Positions 35,185 through 42,918 of a stretch of 64,000 nucleotides of DNA are shown here, one piece after another. Where the stretch lies: positions 1 through 64,000 of the forward strand of contig PMOS01000030.1 of the NCBI GenBank assembly GCA_003161435.1, in the 5' to 3' direction. A model generated the notes under the pieces. The model was not told the origin of the DNA. It searched no databases and saw only the letters and a list, made by a program, of their open reading frames with translations. A program made the translations under genes and the position numbers. The DNA is from Vulcanimicrobiota bacterium (GTDB taxonomy: Bacteria > Vulcanimicrobiota > Vulcanimicrobiia > Vulcanimicrobiales > Vulcanimicrobiaceae). Position 1 is the stretch's first letter. Each line of letters starts with the position of its first letter.

Positions 35185-36137
35185 GCGTTGACCGCGGCCT
35201 TGTGGTGCGTCTCGCGCGCCTCGAGGTACTTTTCGACGTCGATCGCTGCTTTGCAGCCCATCCCCGCGGCCGTCACGGCCTGCTTGTAGCGGATGTCGTA
35301 GACGTCGCCCGCGACGAACACGCCGTCGATGTTCGTGCGCACGCCATCGGTGCTGACAATGTAGCCCGCCGCATCGAGATCGAGCTGGCCGCGGAAGATC
35401 GCAGTGTTCGGATCGTGGCCGATCGCGATGAAGAGCGCGTCGGCTTCGAGGATCTGCTCGCCGCCGCCGACGAGGTTTTTCAGCCGCAGCGCGCGCGTCG
35501 CGTCCTCGCCGATCACTTCCTCGACGGCCGCGTTCCAGATGAACTCGATCTTCTCGTGATTGAGCGCCCGTTCGGCCATGATCTTCGACGCGCGCAGTGA
35601 GTCGCGGCGGTGAACGACGGTGACCCGGCGGCCGAAGCGGGTGAGGAAGAGCGCCTCTTCCATCGCCGAGTCGCCGCCGCCGACCACGACGATGTGCTTG
35701 TCGCGAAAGAACGCGCCGTCGCACGTTGCACAGGTGGAAACCCCGCGCCCGCGCAGGCGAGCCTCGCCCGGGATGTCGAGCCATCGCGCGCTCGCGCCGG
35801 TCGCGACGATCACGCTATCGGCGGTAAACGCTTCCTCGGCGGTGCGCACCACGAAGGGCCGCTGCGCGAAGTCGACCTCGGTCACGTCGACGTTGTGAAT
35901 GATCGAGCCGAAACGCTCGGCCTGCGCCCGGAACGCCTCCATGAGCTCGGGGCCCATGATCCCGTCGGGGAAGCCGGGATAGTTCTCGACCTCGGTGGTC
36001 AGCATGAGCTGGCCGCCGTACATGTGACCGGCGAAGACGATCGGCGCGAGGTTGGCCCGCGCGGCGTAGACGGCGGCGGTCAGGCCGGCCGGACCGGATC
36101 CGATGATGATGACCTTGGCGTGGGTTGGGGCGGGCAT
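35181..36137 (-). CDS. trxB: Thioredoxin reductase (NADPH)
   Basis: 318 residues. FAD motif IIIGSGPAGLTAAVYAARA at the N-terminus, redox-active CATC in GVSTCATCDGAFF, NADPH motif VVVGGGDSAMEEALFL with HRRDSLRASK, and the C-terminal FVAGDVYDIRYKQAVTAAGMGC. Reduces thioredoxin in the cytoplasm. Divergent from the PLDc_N gene by 59 bases. Confidence 0.93.
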   Translation of the reverse strand: MPAPTHAKVIIIGSGPAGLTAAVYAARANLAPIVFAGHMYGGQLMLTTEVENYPGFPDGIMGPELMEAFRAQAERFGSIIHNVDVTEVDFAQRPFVVRTAEEAFTADSVIVATGASARWLDIPGEARLRGRGVSTCATCDGAFFRDKHIVVVGGGDSAMEEALFLTRFGRRVTVVHRRDSLRASKIMAERALNHEKIEFIWNAAVEEVIGEDATRALRLKNLVGGGEQILEADALFIAIGHDPNTAIFRGQLDLDAAGYIVSTDGVRTNIDGVFVAGDVYDIRYKQAVTAAGMGCKAAIDVEKYLEARETHHKAAVNA

Positions 36138-36196
36138 GGCGCCTCATTCAACCCGAGCCGGGTTGCGTCCGGTTCGGCCGCGAAACATCGGCTACC

Positions 36197-36385
36197 ATGA
36201 AGCTGGTCCTCGAGATCCTGATCTCCGCGATCCTCCACCCCATCGCCGTGGTGCTGATGTGGATCAACCTGGCCGGGCGAACCGACCTCACCTCGCCGCA
36301 GAAAGTCATCTGGGCGATCGTCGGGCTGATCTGGGGGATCGGCCCGATCCTGTACATCTTGGTCGGCGACGGCGTCCTTTGGTGA
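36197..36385 (+). CDS. Small PLDc_N-type membrane peptide
   Basis: 62 residues with two membrane helices (about 5-24 and 39-57). The end WAIVGLIWGIGPILYILVGDG resembles the phospholipase-D N-terminal (PLDc_N) membrane domain. ATG at 36197; the stop overlaps the GTG of the next gene (GTGA). The longer frame upstream overlaps trxB and is not used. Confidence 0.65.
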   Translation: MKLVLEILISAILHPIAVVLMWINLAGRTDLTSPQKVIWAIVGLIWGIGPILYILVGDGVLW

Positions 36386-37230
36386 GCGCGACCGACGGCT
36401 GGCCCAAGATCGCGCTCGAAGACGACCCGTCCGACATTCTGCGCAAGGCGTCGCGCGGCGTCGGACTCGACGCCGGCGAGATGGCTCGGCGCACCGGGCT
36501 CGAGGCGGGCGCGATCGCTGCTTGGATCAAAGGCGACGGCGTCCCGGCCGACGATCAAGCGCGCGCGATCGCGACCATCCTGCGCCTCGATCCCGGCAAG
36601 TTCGCCGACGCGGCCGCACGCCGGTGGTATCCCGGTGCGGAGGTGCCGCCCGACGTCCGCCATCACCCGCACGATCCGCACCCGTCCAACGGTTACCTCT
36701 TCTTCTTGCACGACGGCAAGACCGCGGCGCTGGTCGACCCCGCCGGTTACCCGAAGACGCTGTTGAACGCGGTGAACGAAGGACCGTACACGCTGCGCTA
36801 CATCCTCATCACGCACAAGCACGCCGACCACTGCGACGCGACGGCCGACGTGTCGCGCGCGTTTCCCGACGCGCAGATCGTGATGCACAAGTCCGACGTC
36901 AAAGCGATCGGGAGCCTCGCGTCACGCGCGCTACCGGTGGTCGACGGCGACGAGCTCGCCTTCGGCGACGACGCTTCGATCCGCATGCTGCACACGCCCG
37001 GTCACACGGACGGTTCGTCGTGCTTCCTGTTCCGGTCGACGGTATTCAGCGGCGACACGCTGTTCGCCGGCTCGGTCGGCGGGATCTTCGCCGACGTCTC
37101 GACCTACGACGACCTGCTGGCCAGCGTGAAGTTCAAGCTCTTCGCGCTCGACGACGCCACCGTCGTCATGCCCGGCCACGGCCCGCCAACCACGATCGGC
37201 CAAGAGAAAGCCCACAACCCGTTCTTTTAG
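36382..37230 (+). CDS. Metallo-beta-lactamase-fold hydrolase with N-terminal HTH domain
   Basis: About 282 residues from GTG at 36382. Residues about 15-80 form an XRE-like helix-turn-helix (SRGVGLDAGEMARRTGL then GAIAAWIKGDGVP). The MBL domain follows: ITHKHADHCDA (HxHxDH), HTPGHTDGS (His), FSGDTLFAGSVGG (Asp) and VMPGHGPPTTI (His), the glyoxalase II-like set for two metals. Most like persulfide-dioxygenase/glyoxalase-type hydrolases. The HTH-MBL fusion is uncommon; the HTH could bind DNA or only act as a lid. The last 531 bases are duplicated at 39431-39961. Confidence 0.8.
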   Translation: MSATDGWPKIALEDDPSDILRKASRGVGLDAGEMARRTGLEAGAIAAWIKGDGVPADDQARAIATILRLDPGKFADAAARRWYPGAEVPPDVRHHPHDPHPSNGYLFFLHDGKTAALVDPAGYPKTLLNAVNEGPYTLRYILITHKHADHCDATADVSRAFPDAQIVMHKSDVKAIGSLASRALPVVDGDELAFGDDASIRMLHTPGHTDGSSCFLFRSTVFSGDTLFAGSVGGIFADVSTYDDLLASVKFKLFALDDATVVMPGHGPPTTIGQEKAHNPFF

Positions 37231-37236
37231 GGTCGT
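36700..37236 (+). repeat. Left copy of ~537-bp direct repeat (MBL domain)
   Basis: Aligns base for base, with no gap, to 39431-39967 (constant offset 2731). It covers most of the MBL domain and 6 bases past the stop. The proteins differ at about 11 of 176 positions by eye. The homology begins abruptly inside the domain at FFLHDGK. Confidence 0.85.
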
Positions 37237-37571
37237 CCGTGGTCGCCGATGGTCGCCAGTGGTTCCCCTCGACGGCAACCGAATGGCGATCGATCTCGGT
37301 CCTGCTCGATGGCACCGCGGAACTGGCGCCGTCGCACACGATGCCGGCGACCGACGGGATGGGCGTAGCGTCGAGCGATCGCATCGGCATCGTGACGATC
37401 ACGCCGGTGAGAAACGCGAGGATTCGCGATCACGAGAGTCTTCCGAGAAATGAGGGCCGACCTTTCGTACGTGGCGAAATAGGCGCGCGGATAATACCGC
37501 GCAGGCGGGGCTGCACCGAAGCGCCGTGCTCTCGGGAGGGGCCTTCGGTCTTGCCGTGGTAGCGAATTTGA
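37231..37571. other. Intergenic stretch before the GAF sensor gene
   Basis: 341 bases without a convincing gene. A minus-strand frame (37166-37402) shows a short hydrophobic start but no ribosome site or family match. No clear promoter; the GAF gene start at 37572 has no strong Shine-Dalgarno sequence. The first 6 bases belong to the duplicated repeat. Confidence 0.5.
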
Positions 37572-39380
37572 ATGGTCATGGAGAGCACCGTGGTCGCGCC
37601 GGCGATCTCCGGAGACGCGCGCTGGAAAGCGTTTCTGCTGGCCCTATGGACGTTTGGGGTCATCGCCTTTGCTGCCGAGGGAGTGGATCGCTTAGGTTTC
37701 GGTGGCCGTCCGTGGTTTGGGTGGTGGGACGCAATCGTCGTCAGCACGGCTCAGCCGTTCGTCGTGCGACTCGAAGACCCACACCCTGGCGGTGCATCGG
37801 CGGCAGCCGGAATCCACGGTGGCGATCGGATCGACCTACGCGAGCACGACCTCGACGCGAGGACGCGCGTGATGTGGCAGCTCCCCGCAACTCAGCCGAC
37901 GCGTTTGACGATCCATCGCGACCACGAGACGCTGCCCATCAGCGTCACCGGAAGCACCATTTGGGACGGATCCTCGACGCGCCGGATAAGTCATGCGCTG
38001 CTCGGCGCTCCGGCTGCGTTTTTTCTGGCCTGCGCGTTTCTCATCATTCGACGCCGATCTCAGACGTATGCGGGTCGCGCGCTCGCATCATTCTTGATCT
38101 GCCTGACGATCGCTGAAATGACGAACCCCGCCGGCGCCTCCGTTCCCGACGGCAACTTCTACCTGTTGTTGGCCTTCGGCTCCAATGTTTTTTCACTCGC
38201 CGCAGCATTCATCGTCATCCGGCTTTCGTCGCAGTTCGGCGTGCGCAGCGGGTGGAGATCCTCGGTCGAGCTCGTCGCCTACGCGACAAATGCGGTCAGC
38301 TTTCTGGGCGGTGGGGCGGCATGCGTCGGCCTTTGGACGATGTGGTTCGATCCGATTCCCTTCGTCATGGGCTCGTCTTGGGGAATCCTTCGCATCGCAT
38401 CAGCCGTCGCGGTCGCGATTACCGTCGTCGTAGCCGTCGCATGTTCGGAGCGCTCGACCCAGCCGCGCGCCGGATGGCTGCTGTTACCGCTGGCGCCCAT
38501 GTTCATCGCTGTCTCGATGCTCGGCAACACCGTCGGCGCGCAATCTTGGCGTCTGCTGTGGGCGATCATTTTCGGTTCCAGCATACTGTCACTGGCGGGC
38601 GCAGCGCTGATCACCTTCGCGTTGCTCAAGCGGCGCGTTCTGGACGTGGGCTTCGTCCTGAGCCGATCGATCGTGGTGGCCGTTCTCTCGCTCGTCGTCG
38701 TTGCGGCCTTCATTTTGCTCGAATGGATCCTAGGCTCTGTCGTCGCGAACGTGAGCCATGCGACGGGAGTGGCGGCCAATGCCGCCTTGGCGCTCGTGCT
38801 CGGCCTGTCGATCCGCATGATGCACCAACGCGTCGACGACCTCGTCGATTCCGTGATGTTCCGCAAACGCCACGAAGATACACGGGCGTTGCGCGAGTTC
38901 GCCAAGGAGGCGGCGTTCGTTTCCGGCCGCGATGCTCTCGTCGACATCGCGATCGAAAAACTCCGCCGGCATACGGACGCCCGGAGTGCCGGTCTGTTCC
39001 TCCGAAACAATGGAACGTATCGTGCCATTCGCCACTTCAGCGAAGGGGTGGCGGTCGTCGGTGAAAACGATGCTGCCGTCCTTGCGCTCAAAACCTGGCA
39101 CAAGCCTTTGGATCCCCACGCGTACGAGACCGCATTGAAAGGTGATCTCGCGCTGCCGATGGTTGCGCGCGGAGAAGTGCTCGGATTCGTGGTCTGCGGC
39201 GAACGTGCCGGCGGCGAAGCCTATGCTCCCGACGAGATCGACGCGCTCGCACAGTTCGCGCAGGGTCTCGGCACGGCATTCGATGGCTTGAGCGATGCTC
39301 GCGAAGGTGAGACGCTCGCTCGATCGATACGAGATCTGCGCGAGAGCATCGATCGGCATTTCGCAAAAGCGCGATCGTGA
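37572..39380 (+). CDS. Membrane sensor-like protein: PDZ, multi-TM, GAF, no kinase
   Basis: 602 residues. One N-terminal helix (about 18-38), a PDZ-like periplasmic segment (about 60-130, GGASAAAGIHGGDRIDL), then about eight membrane helices (140-415), a linker DDLVDSVMFRKRHEDTRALREFAKEAAF and a GAF domain (about 440-590). The linker and GAF resemble those of large membrane histidine kinases and cyclases, but no HisKA, HATPase, GGDEF or cyclase domain follows; the protein ends after a short helix. It lies exactly between the two copies of the MBL repeat. Output probably requires a partner protein (inference). Confidence 0.75.
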   Translation: MVMESTVVAPAISGDARWKAFLLALWTFGVIAFAAEGVDRLGFGGRPWFGWWDAIVVSTAQPFVVRLEDPHPGGASAAAGIHGGDRIDLREHDLDARTRVMWQLPATQPTRLTIHRDHETLPISVTGSTIWDGSSTRRISHALLGAPAAFFLACAFLIIRRRSQTYAGRALASFLICLTIAEMTNPAGASVPDGNFYLLLAFGSNVFSLAAAFIVIRLSSQFGVRSGWRSSVELVAYATNAVSFLGGGAACVGLWTMWFDPIPFVMGSSWGILRIASAVAVAITVVVAVACSERSTQPRAGWLLLPLAPMFIAVSMLGNTVGAQSWRLLWAIIFGSSILSLAGAALITFALLKRRVLDVGFVLSRSIVVAVLSLVVVAAFILLEWILGSVVANVSHATGVAANAALALVLGLSIRMMHQRVDDLVDSVMFRKRHEDTRALREFAKEAAFVSGRDALVDIAIEKLRRHTDARSAGLFLRNNGTYRAIRHFSEGVAVVGENDAAVLALKTWHKPLDPHAYETALKGDLALPMVARGEVLGFVVCGERAGGEAYAPDEIDALAQFAQGLGTAFDGLSDAREGETLARSIRDLRESIDRHFAKARS

Positions 39381-39961
39381 AATCGACCCTAGCACAGCGC
39401 GAGGGCCGAATGTCAAGCGGGCAAGTCGCTTTCTTCTTGCACGACGGCAAGACCGCGGCGCTGGTCGACCCCGCCGGTTACCCGAGGACGCTCCTCAACG
39501 CGGTGAACGAAGGACCGTACACGCTGCACTATATCCTCATCACGCACAAGCACGCCGACCACTGCGACGCGACGGCCGACGTGTCGCGCGCGTTTCCCGA
39601 CGCGCAGATCGTGATGCACCGCGCCGACGTGAGCGCGATCGGCAGCCTCGCCTCGCGGGCAATCCCGATCACCGACGGCGACGAGCTGGCCTTCGGCGAC
39701 GACGCGTCGATCCGCATGCTGCACACGCCCGGCCACACCGACGGTTCGTCGTGCTTCCTGTTCCGGTCCACCGTGTTCAGCGGCGACACGCTGTTCGCCG
39801 GCTCGGTCGGCGGTATCTTCGCCGACGTCTCGACGTACGATGACCTCCTCGCCAGCGTGAAGTTCAAGCTGTTCGCGCTCGACGACGACACCGTCGTGAT
39901 GCCCGGCCACGGCCCGCCGACGACGATCGGCGAAGAGACAGCGCACAACCCCTTCTTTTAG
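39377..39961 (+). CDS. Truncated second copy of the MBL-fold hydrolase
   Basis: 194 residues from a GTG overlapping the GAF stop (GTGA); an ATG at 39410 with GAGGG upstream would give 183 residues. From FFLHDGK on, it is the same MBL domain as the upstream gene, with all metal ligands kept (HKHADH, GHTDG, SGDTL, PGHGPP), but the HTH domain and first beta-strand are gone and replaced by about 18 unrelated residues. The substitutions are mostly conservative, so it may be active. Confidence 0.75.
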   Translation: MKSTLAQREGRMSSGQVAFFLHDGKTAALVDPAGYPRTLLNAVNEGPYTLHYILITHKHADHCDATADVSRAFPDAQIVMHRADVSAIGSLASRAIPITDGDELAFGDDASIRMLHTPGHTDGSSCFLFRSTVFSGDTLFAGSVGGIFADVSTYDDLLASVKFKLFALDDDTVVMPGHGPPTTIGEETAHNPFF

Positions 39962-39967
39962 GGTCGT
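39431..39967 (+). repeat. Right copy of ~537-bp direct repeat (MBL domain)
   Basis: Counterpart of 36700-37236, same orientation, no gaps. Recombination between the copies would remove the GAF sensor and regenerate a full-length HTH-MBL gene. Confidence 0.85.
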
Positions 39968-39983
39968 GGCTGACCCACAGCCG

Positions 39984-41390
39984 TTAGCGCCCCAATGCCT
40001 CGACCTTTGCCGTCAAGCGTCGAAGCTCGGCCTGCATCGAACCCTGCGCGGTCGTCACCGACGCAAGTCGGGAACGCAGCCGCGCGTTCTCGACGTCGAG
40101 AATCGCGACGTGAGCGTGAAGCGCTCCGTTCTCCGCGTGCACCGCCTTGATTGCGGCGAGCGCGACGCCGTCCTCGTCGATCGAGGTGATGTGTTTGTCG
40201 TCCTCGCCGACCTTGAACGCGGCATAGAAGTCTTGCGCCATCGGGCCGACGTGGCGGACGCCGTGCTCGGACTTGTAGCTCCAGCGGCTGATCGGCAACG
40301 TATCGACCTTTGCCAGCACCGCGTCGTCGTCGAGCGGCGCGATGTTCGTCTTCACGTTGCGATCGCTCAGCGACGCCCACGTTCCCGACCCGGCAGCGAG
40401 CTGCGCACCGACGGTAGCGGCCGCGTTCGTGTACAGCGTGAACCCACCCGACGCGCGGGCCAAGAACTCGTACGCATTGGACGATGTCAGCGCGGTGTTG
40501 CCGTTCGAACCGTCGCTCCACACGAACGTGCCGGCCTGCGCGGCGGTCGCGTACGAGCCCGCTGCGAAGCTGTACGTCCCGGCCGCGGAGTCCTTGTAGC
40601 CTCCGGGGATCGTCGCGAACGTCCCAGCCGCCGTGCTGTTGAAGCCGCCGTCGACGATCGCGCCTTCGCCGGATGCGGTGTTGTAGCCGCCGCCGCCGAT
40701 GTACGCACCTTCGCCGATCGCCTGATTGTACTCGCCGCCTGCGATCGCGGCGTACATGTTCGACACGGTGTTGTGCGAGCCGCCGCCGCCGAACCCGTAG
40801 TCGCCCGATACGGTATTGTTCTGGCCGCCGCCGAGCATCGATATGAACCCGGAGGCGGTATTGGTTTCGCCGCCGAGAACCGACGCACCGGCCGACGAGG
40901 CGGTGTTGAATGCACCTCCAACCACTGTCGAGGAGTTGCCGTTGGTCGGATCCACGACGTTCTGATATCCGCCGGCGATGACCGAATACGCGGCCGTCGC
41001 GTAGATCTGGTTTTGGTAACCGCCGCCGATGAAGGAGTCAGATGCGCCGCCGCTCGTGCCGGCGATCACGTTGCCGTTACCGCCGGTGATTGCCGAGTGG
41101 TCGTCGCACCCCTTGTTGCCGCTGCCACCGCCGACCACCGAGTCGGTGCCGCCGGAGACGTTCGCGTTTCCGGGAACTCCGTTGAACGAACCGGTGCCTG
41201 CGCTGCTGCACGTTCCCGCGCTCATGGTCCGGCGGACTGCCCCACCGAAAGGCACGGCGCCCGCCGCGGCCGGCGCCGCTGGAACGACCGACGCCGGACG
41301 TACTGCGACGGCCTCGCCGCCGCCCGCACACGCGGCGAGCATCGCGGCGCAGAGCGCCGGGGGGACGAACCGGGACAGCCTCAACGACAT
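39984..41390 (-). CDS. Lipoprotein with YadA-head-like repeats and S74 self-cleaving chaperone domain
   Basis: 468 residues. ATG at 41390 preceded by GGAGG (an ATG 4 codons earlier is less well placed). Leader ends in lipobox AAMLAAC. Residues about 75-290 hold a dozen 14-16-residue repeats (xGGxxNxAxGxxAxIxGG), as in trimeric YadA-like heads. At the C-terminus is a Peptidase_S74 domain: SDRNVK places the catalytic Ser342 and Lys347, followed by VGPMAQDFYAAF and a final coiled coil (about 415-468). S74 domains trimerise and then self-cleave in phage tail fibres and some surface proteins. A trimeric outer-surface fibre tethered by lipid is inferred. Confidence 0.85.
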   Translation of the reverse strand: MSLRLSRFVPPALCAAMLAACAGGGEAVAVRPASVVPAAPAAAGAVPFGGAVRRTMSAGTCSSAGTGSFNGVPGNANVSGGTDSVVGGGSGNKGCDDHSAITGGNGNVIAGTSGGASDSFIGGGYQNQIYATAAYSVIAGGYQNVVDPTNGNSSTVVGGAFNTASSAGASVLGGETNTASGFISMLGGGQNNTVSGDYGFGGGGSHNTVSNMYAAIAGGEYNQAIGEGAYIGGGGYNTASGEGAIVDGGFNSTAAGTFATIPGGYKDSAAGTYSFAAGSYATAAQAGTFVWSDGSNGNTALTSSNAYEFLARASGGFTLYTNAAATVGAQLAAGSGTWASLSDRNVKTNIAPLDDDAVLAKVDTLPISRWSYKSEHGVRHVGPMAQDFYAAFKVGEDDKHITSIDEDGVALAAIKAVHAENGALHAHVAILDVENARLRSRLASVTTAQGSMQAELRRLTAKVEALGR

Positions 41391-41735
41391 ATGAACCTCC
41401 ACGATAGTCTCATTGCAGGGACCTCAGCGCGCGCAAACCGCTCCGAAAGGTGCCGCCCCTCATAACAGAAGGCCGTCCGTGCGAGACATTGGTCTCCTCG
41501 CGGACGTCCTGATCTGGCGCTCGCTTCGGCATTGAACGGCCGCCGCCTACTTCGCTCCTCAGGTCGCGGAGAGCGAGCGCAATCGGTCCCGGCGAGCTCA
41601 TCGATTCAGCGGGTCGCGCCGACCGTCCAGGAGGCCGGGTCGGCGGCCCTGGCTGGCCACGCGCAACCGTCAGCGAAAAGCTTTTTCTGGCTCTTTGGCA
41701 TGGTAGTGTCCGCTCGACGCGAACGGCCGCCGGTT
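41391..41735. other. Intergenic stretch between S74 lipoprotein and cupin remnant
   Basis: 345 bases. Upstream side of the S74 gene (transcribed leftwards) and downstream side of the cupin remnant. An imperfect stem (GTCCG...GAGAC / GTCTC...CGGAC, about 41476-41506) is present. A 63-codon minus frame here has no ribosome site or similarity and is not called. No clear promoter boxes. Confidence 0.45.
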
Positions 41736-42108
41736 CTACGGCGTCATGTGATAATCGGCGGGATCTTGCGGCGGCGTCTTGACCGTGTAGAGACGGAACG
41801 GGCCGCCGGTGAATCCGCCGTGCGCCGTGTTCGGCGGGATGACGACGAACATTCCCGGCGAGATCGGAACCTGTTTGTCACCGAGCCACTCGGTGCCGGT
41901 TCCCGCGAGGATGAGCTGCACCTCGGTCCTGTTCGCGTGCGTGTGCTTGGGTCGGCGGCGAAAGATCGGCCGGCGTGAGAGCGTTGAGGTCGACGGTCAT
42001 TGGAACGACCGGAGCCGGCGCCGCGTGTGCCGCTTGCGGGAGATGTGAGACGAACGCACCCGCCGCGAACGCGAGCGCAACCATGAGGACCATGCGAACG
42101 TGCTTCAT
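41736..42108 (-). pseudogene. Secreted cupin-domain protein, frameshifted
   Basis: The N-terminal part reads from ATG at 42108 with a signal peptide (cleavage after AHA) to PADLSPP; the cupin core is in another frame: KHTHANRTEVQLILAGTG then VPISPGMFVVIPPNTAHGGF. The two can only join by a one-base shift near 41940-41955, at the GCGGCGG run. The HTHA-E and H motifs of a metal cupin are intact in the second frame. Either a recent pseudogene or a sequencing error; the rest shows no decay. Confidence 0.6.
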
Positions 42109-42113
42109 GCGTC

Positions 42114-42344
42114 GTGGTTATCGTGCGTGAAAGAGGGGTATCCTTCTGGCATGGCTGCGAAGCTGAACCCGCTCGCCCGCAAGCCGTCGAGCTGTTCCTC
42201 GAGCGGGTCGACCGCAAGGACTGGCGCCGAGCCCGTCGTCTCGCGCTCGCGCTCGAGTTGCACCGTTCGTCGCCGCCGGTGATCGGGGAGACCGCGGCCG
42301 AGTATCTCGCGCGCCTCGCGCATCAGCTCACGAAGGCTGCGTGA
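42114..42344 (+). CDS. Possible small protein, start uncertain
   Basis: The frame encodes 76 residues; the last 50 (from PQAVELFLERVDRKDW to LAHQLTKAA) look like a charged amphipathic helical domain, but the first 25 do not. An ATG at 42151 with AGAGGGG upstream starts MAAKLNPLAR in a different frame, so a one-base frameshift near 42180 is possible. Divergent from the cupin remnant and tail-to-tail with the pspA-like gene. Function unknown. Confidence 0.35.
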   Translation: MVIVRERGVSFWHGCEAEPARPQAVELFLERVDRKDWRRARRLALALELHRSSPPVIGETAAEYLARLAHQLTKAA

Positions 42345-42345
42345 C

Positions 42346-42918
42346 CTAGGAGCGATCGGGCGGTGGCGTGAGCGCGTCGCGCTCGATCGTCGCGTGGGCG
42401 CTGGGCGGGCTGTTCGCGTCGCGGGCGACAAGCTCCGCGAGCGCCGCGGCGCGGGCCTGCAAGGCCATCGTTCGCTCGCGCGCATCGTCGAGCAGCGTGC
42501 GAATCTCCGACTGTTCGGGGGTGAGCTCGCCGATCGCCGAGTGGGCGGCGATGCCGGCTTTCGCGGCGGCGACGCGCGCCCGGGTCATGTCGCGCTCGGC
42601 GCGCAGCGCATCGGCGCGCCGGCGCAACTCGTCGACGGCGGCCGCCAGGCCGTCCTCGCGTTGCTGCAGATCTTCGATCTCGGCCCGAAACGCGACAACG
42701 GCGTTGGACTGCGCGCCGCTGCGCTCGTACGTCGCGAGCTGCATCTCCAAGCGTTTGCGCGCGGTCAGCAGGTCGACGAGATGCCCTCGCACCTCGTCGA
42801 CGACCTCGAGCTGCGTGCGGTAGGCCGCATCGACCGAGGCCGCCGGATCGTCCCGCCTCGCGATCTGAGAACGGGCCTCGCCCGAGACCAGCCGCGCGAT
42901 GCGCGTCCAGAGACTCAT
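42346..42918 (-). CDS. PspA/IM30 family membrane-stress protein
   Basis: 190 residues, mostly a long antiparallel coiled coil (about 30-165) after an N-terminal amphipathic helix MSLWTRIARLVSGEARSQ. The pattern resembles PspA/Vipp1, which polymerise on damaged inner membranes, although it is shorter than the usual ~220 residues. ATG at 42918 overlaps the flotillin stop (ATGA). PspA next to flotillin and NfeD is a recurring bacterial arrangement. Confidence 0.75.
   Translation of the reverse strand: MSLWTRIARLVSGEARSQIARRDDPAASVDAAYRTQLEVVDEVRGHLVDLLTARKRLEMQLATYERSGAQSNAVVAFRAEIEDLQQREDGLAAAVDELRRRADALRAERDMTRARVAAAKAGIAAHSAIGELTPEQSEIRTLLDDARERTMALQARAAALAELVARDANSPPSAHATIERDALTPPPDRS

Noticed and set aside
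37166..37402. Small secreted protein on the minus strand in the gap before the GAF gene
   Set aside because: Hydrophobic start but no ribosome site or start codon in a sensible place, and it overlaps the MBL gene.
41410..41601. 63-codon minus-strand ORF upstream of the S74 lipoprotein
   Set aside because: No ribosome site or similarity; contains an imperfect stem-loop and lies in the expected promoter region.
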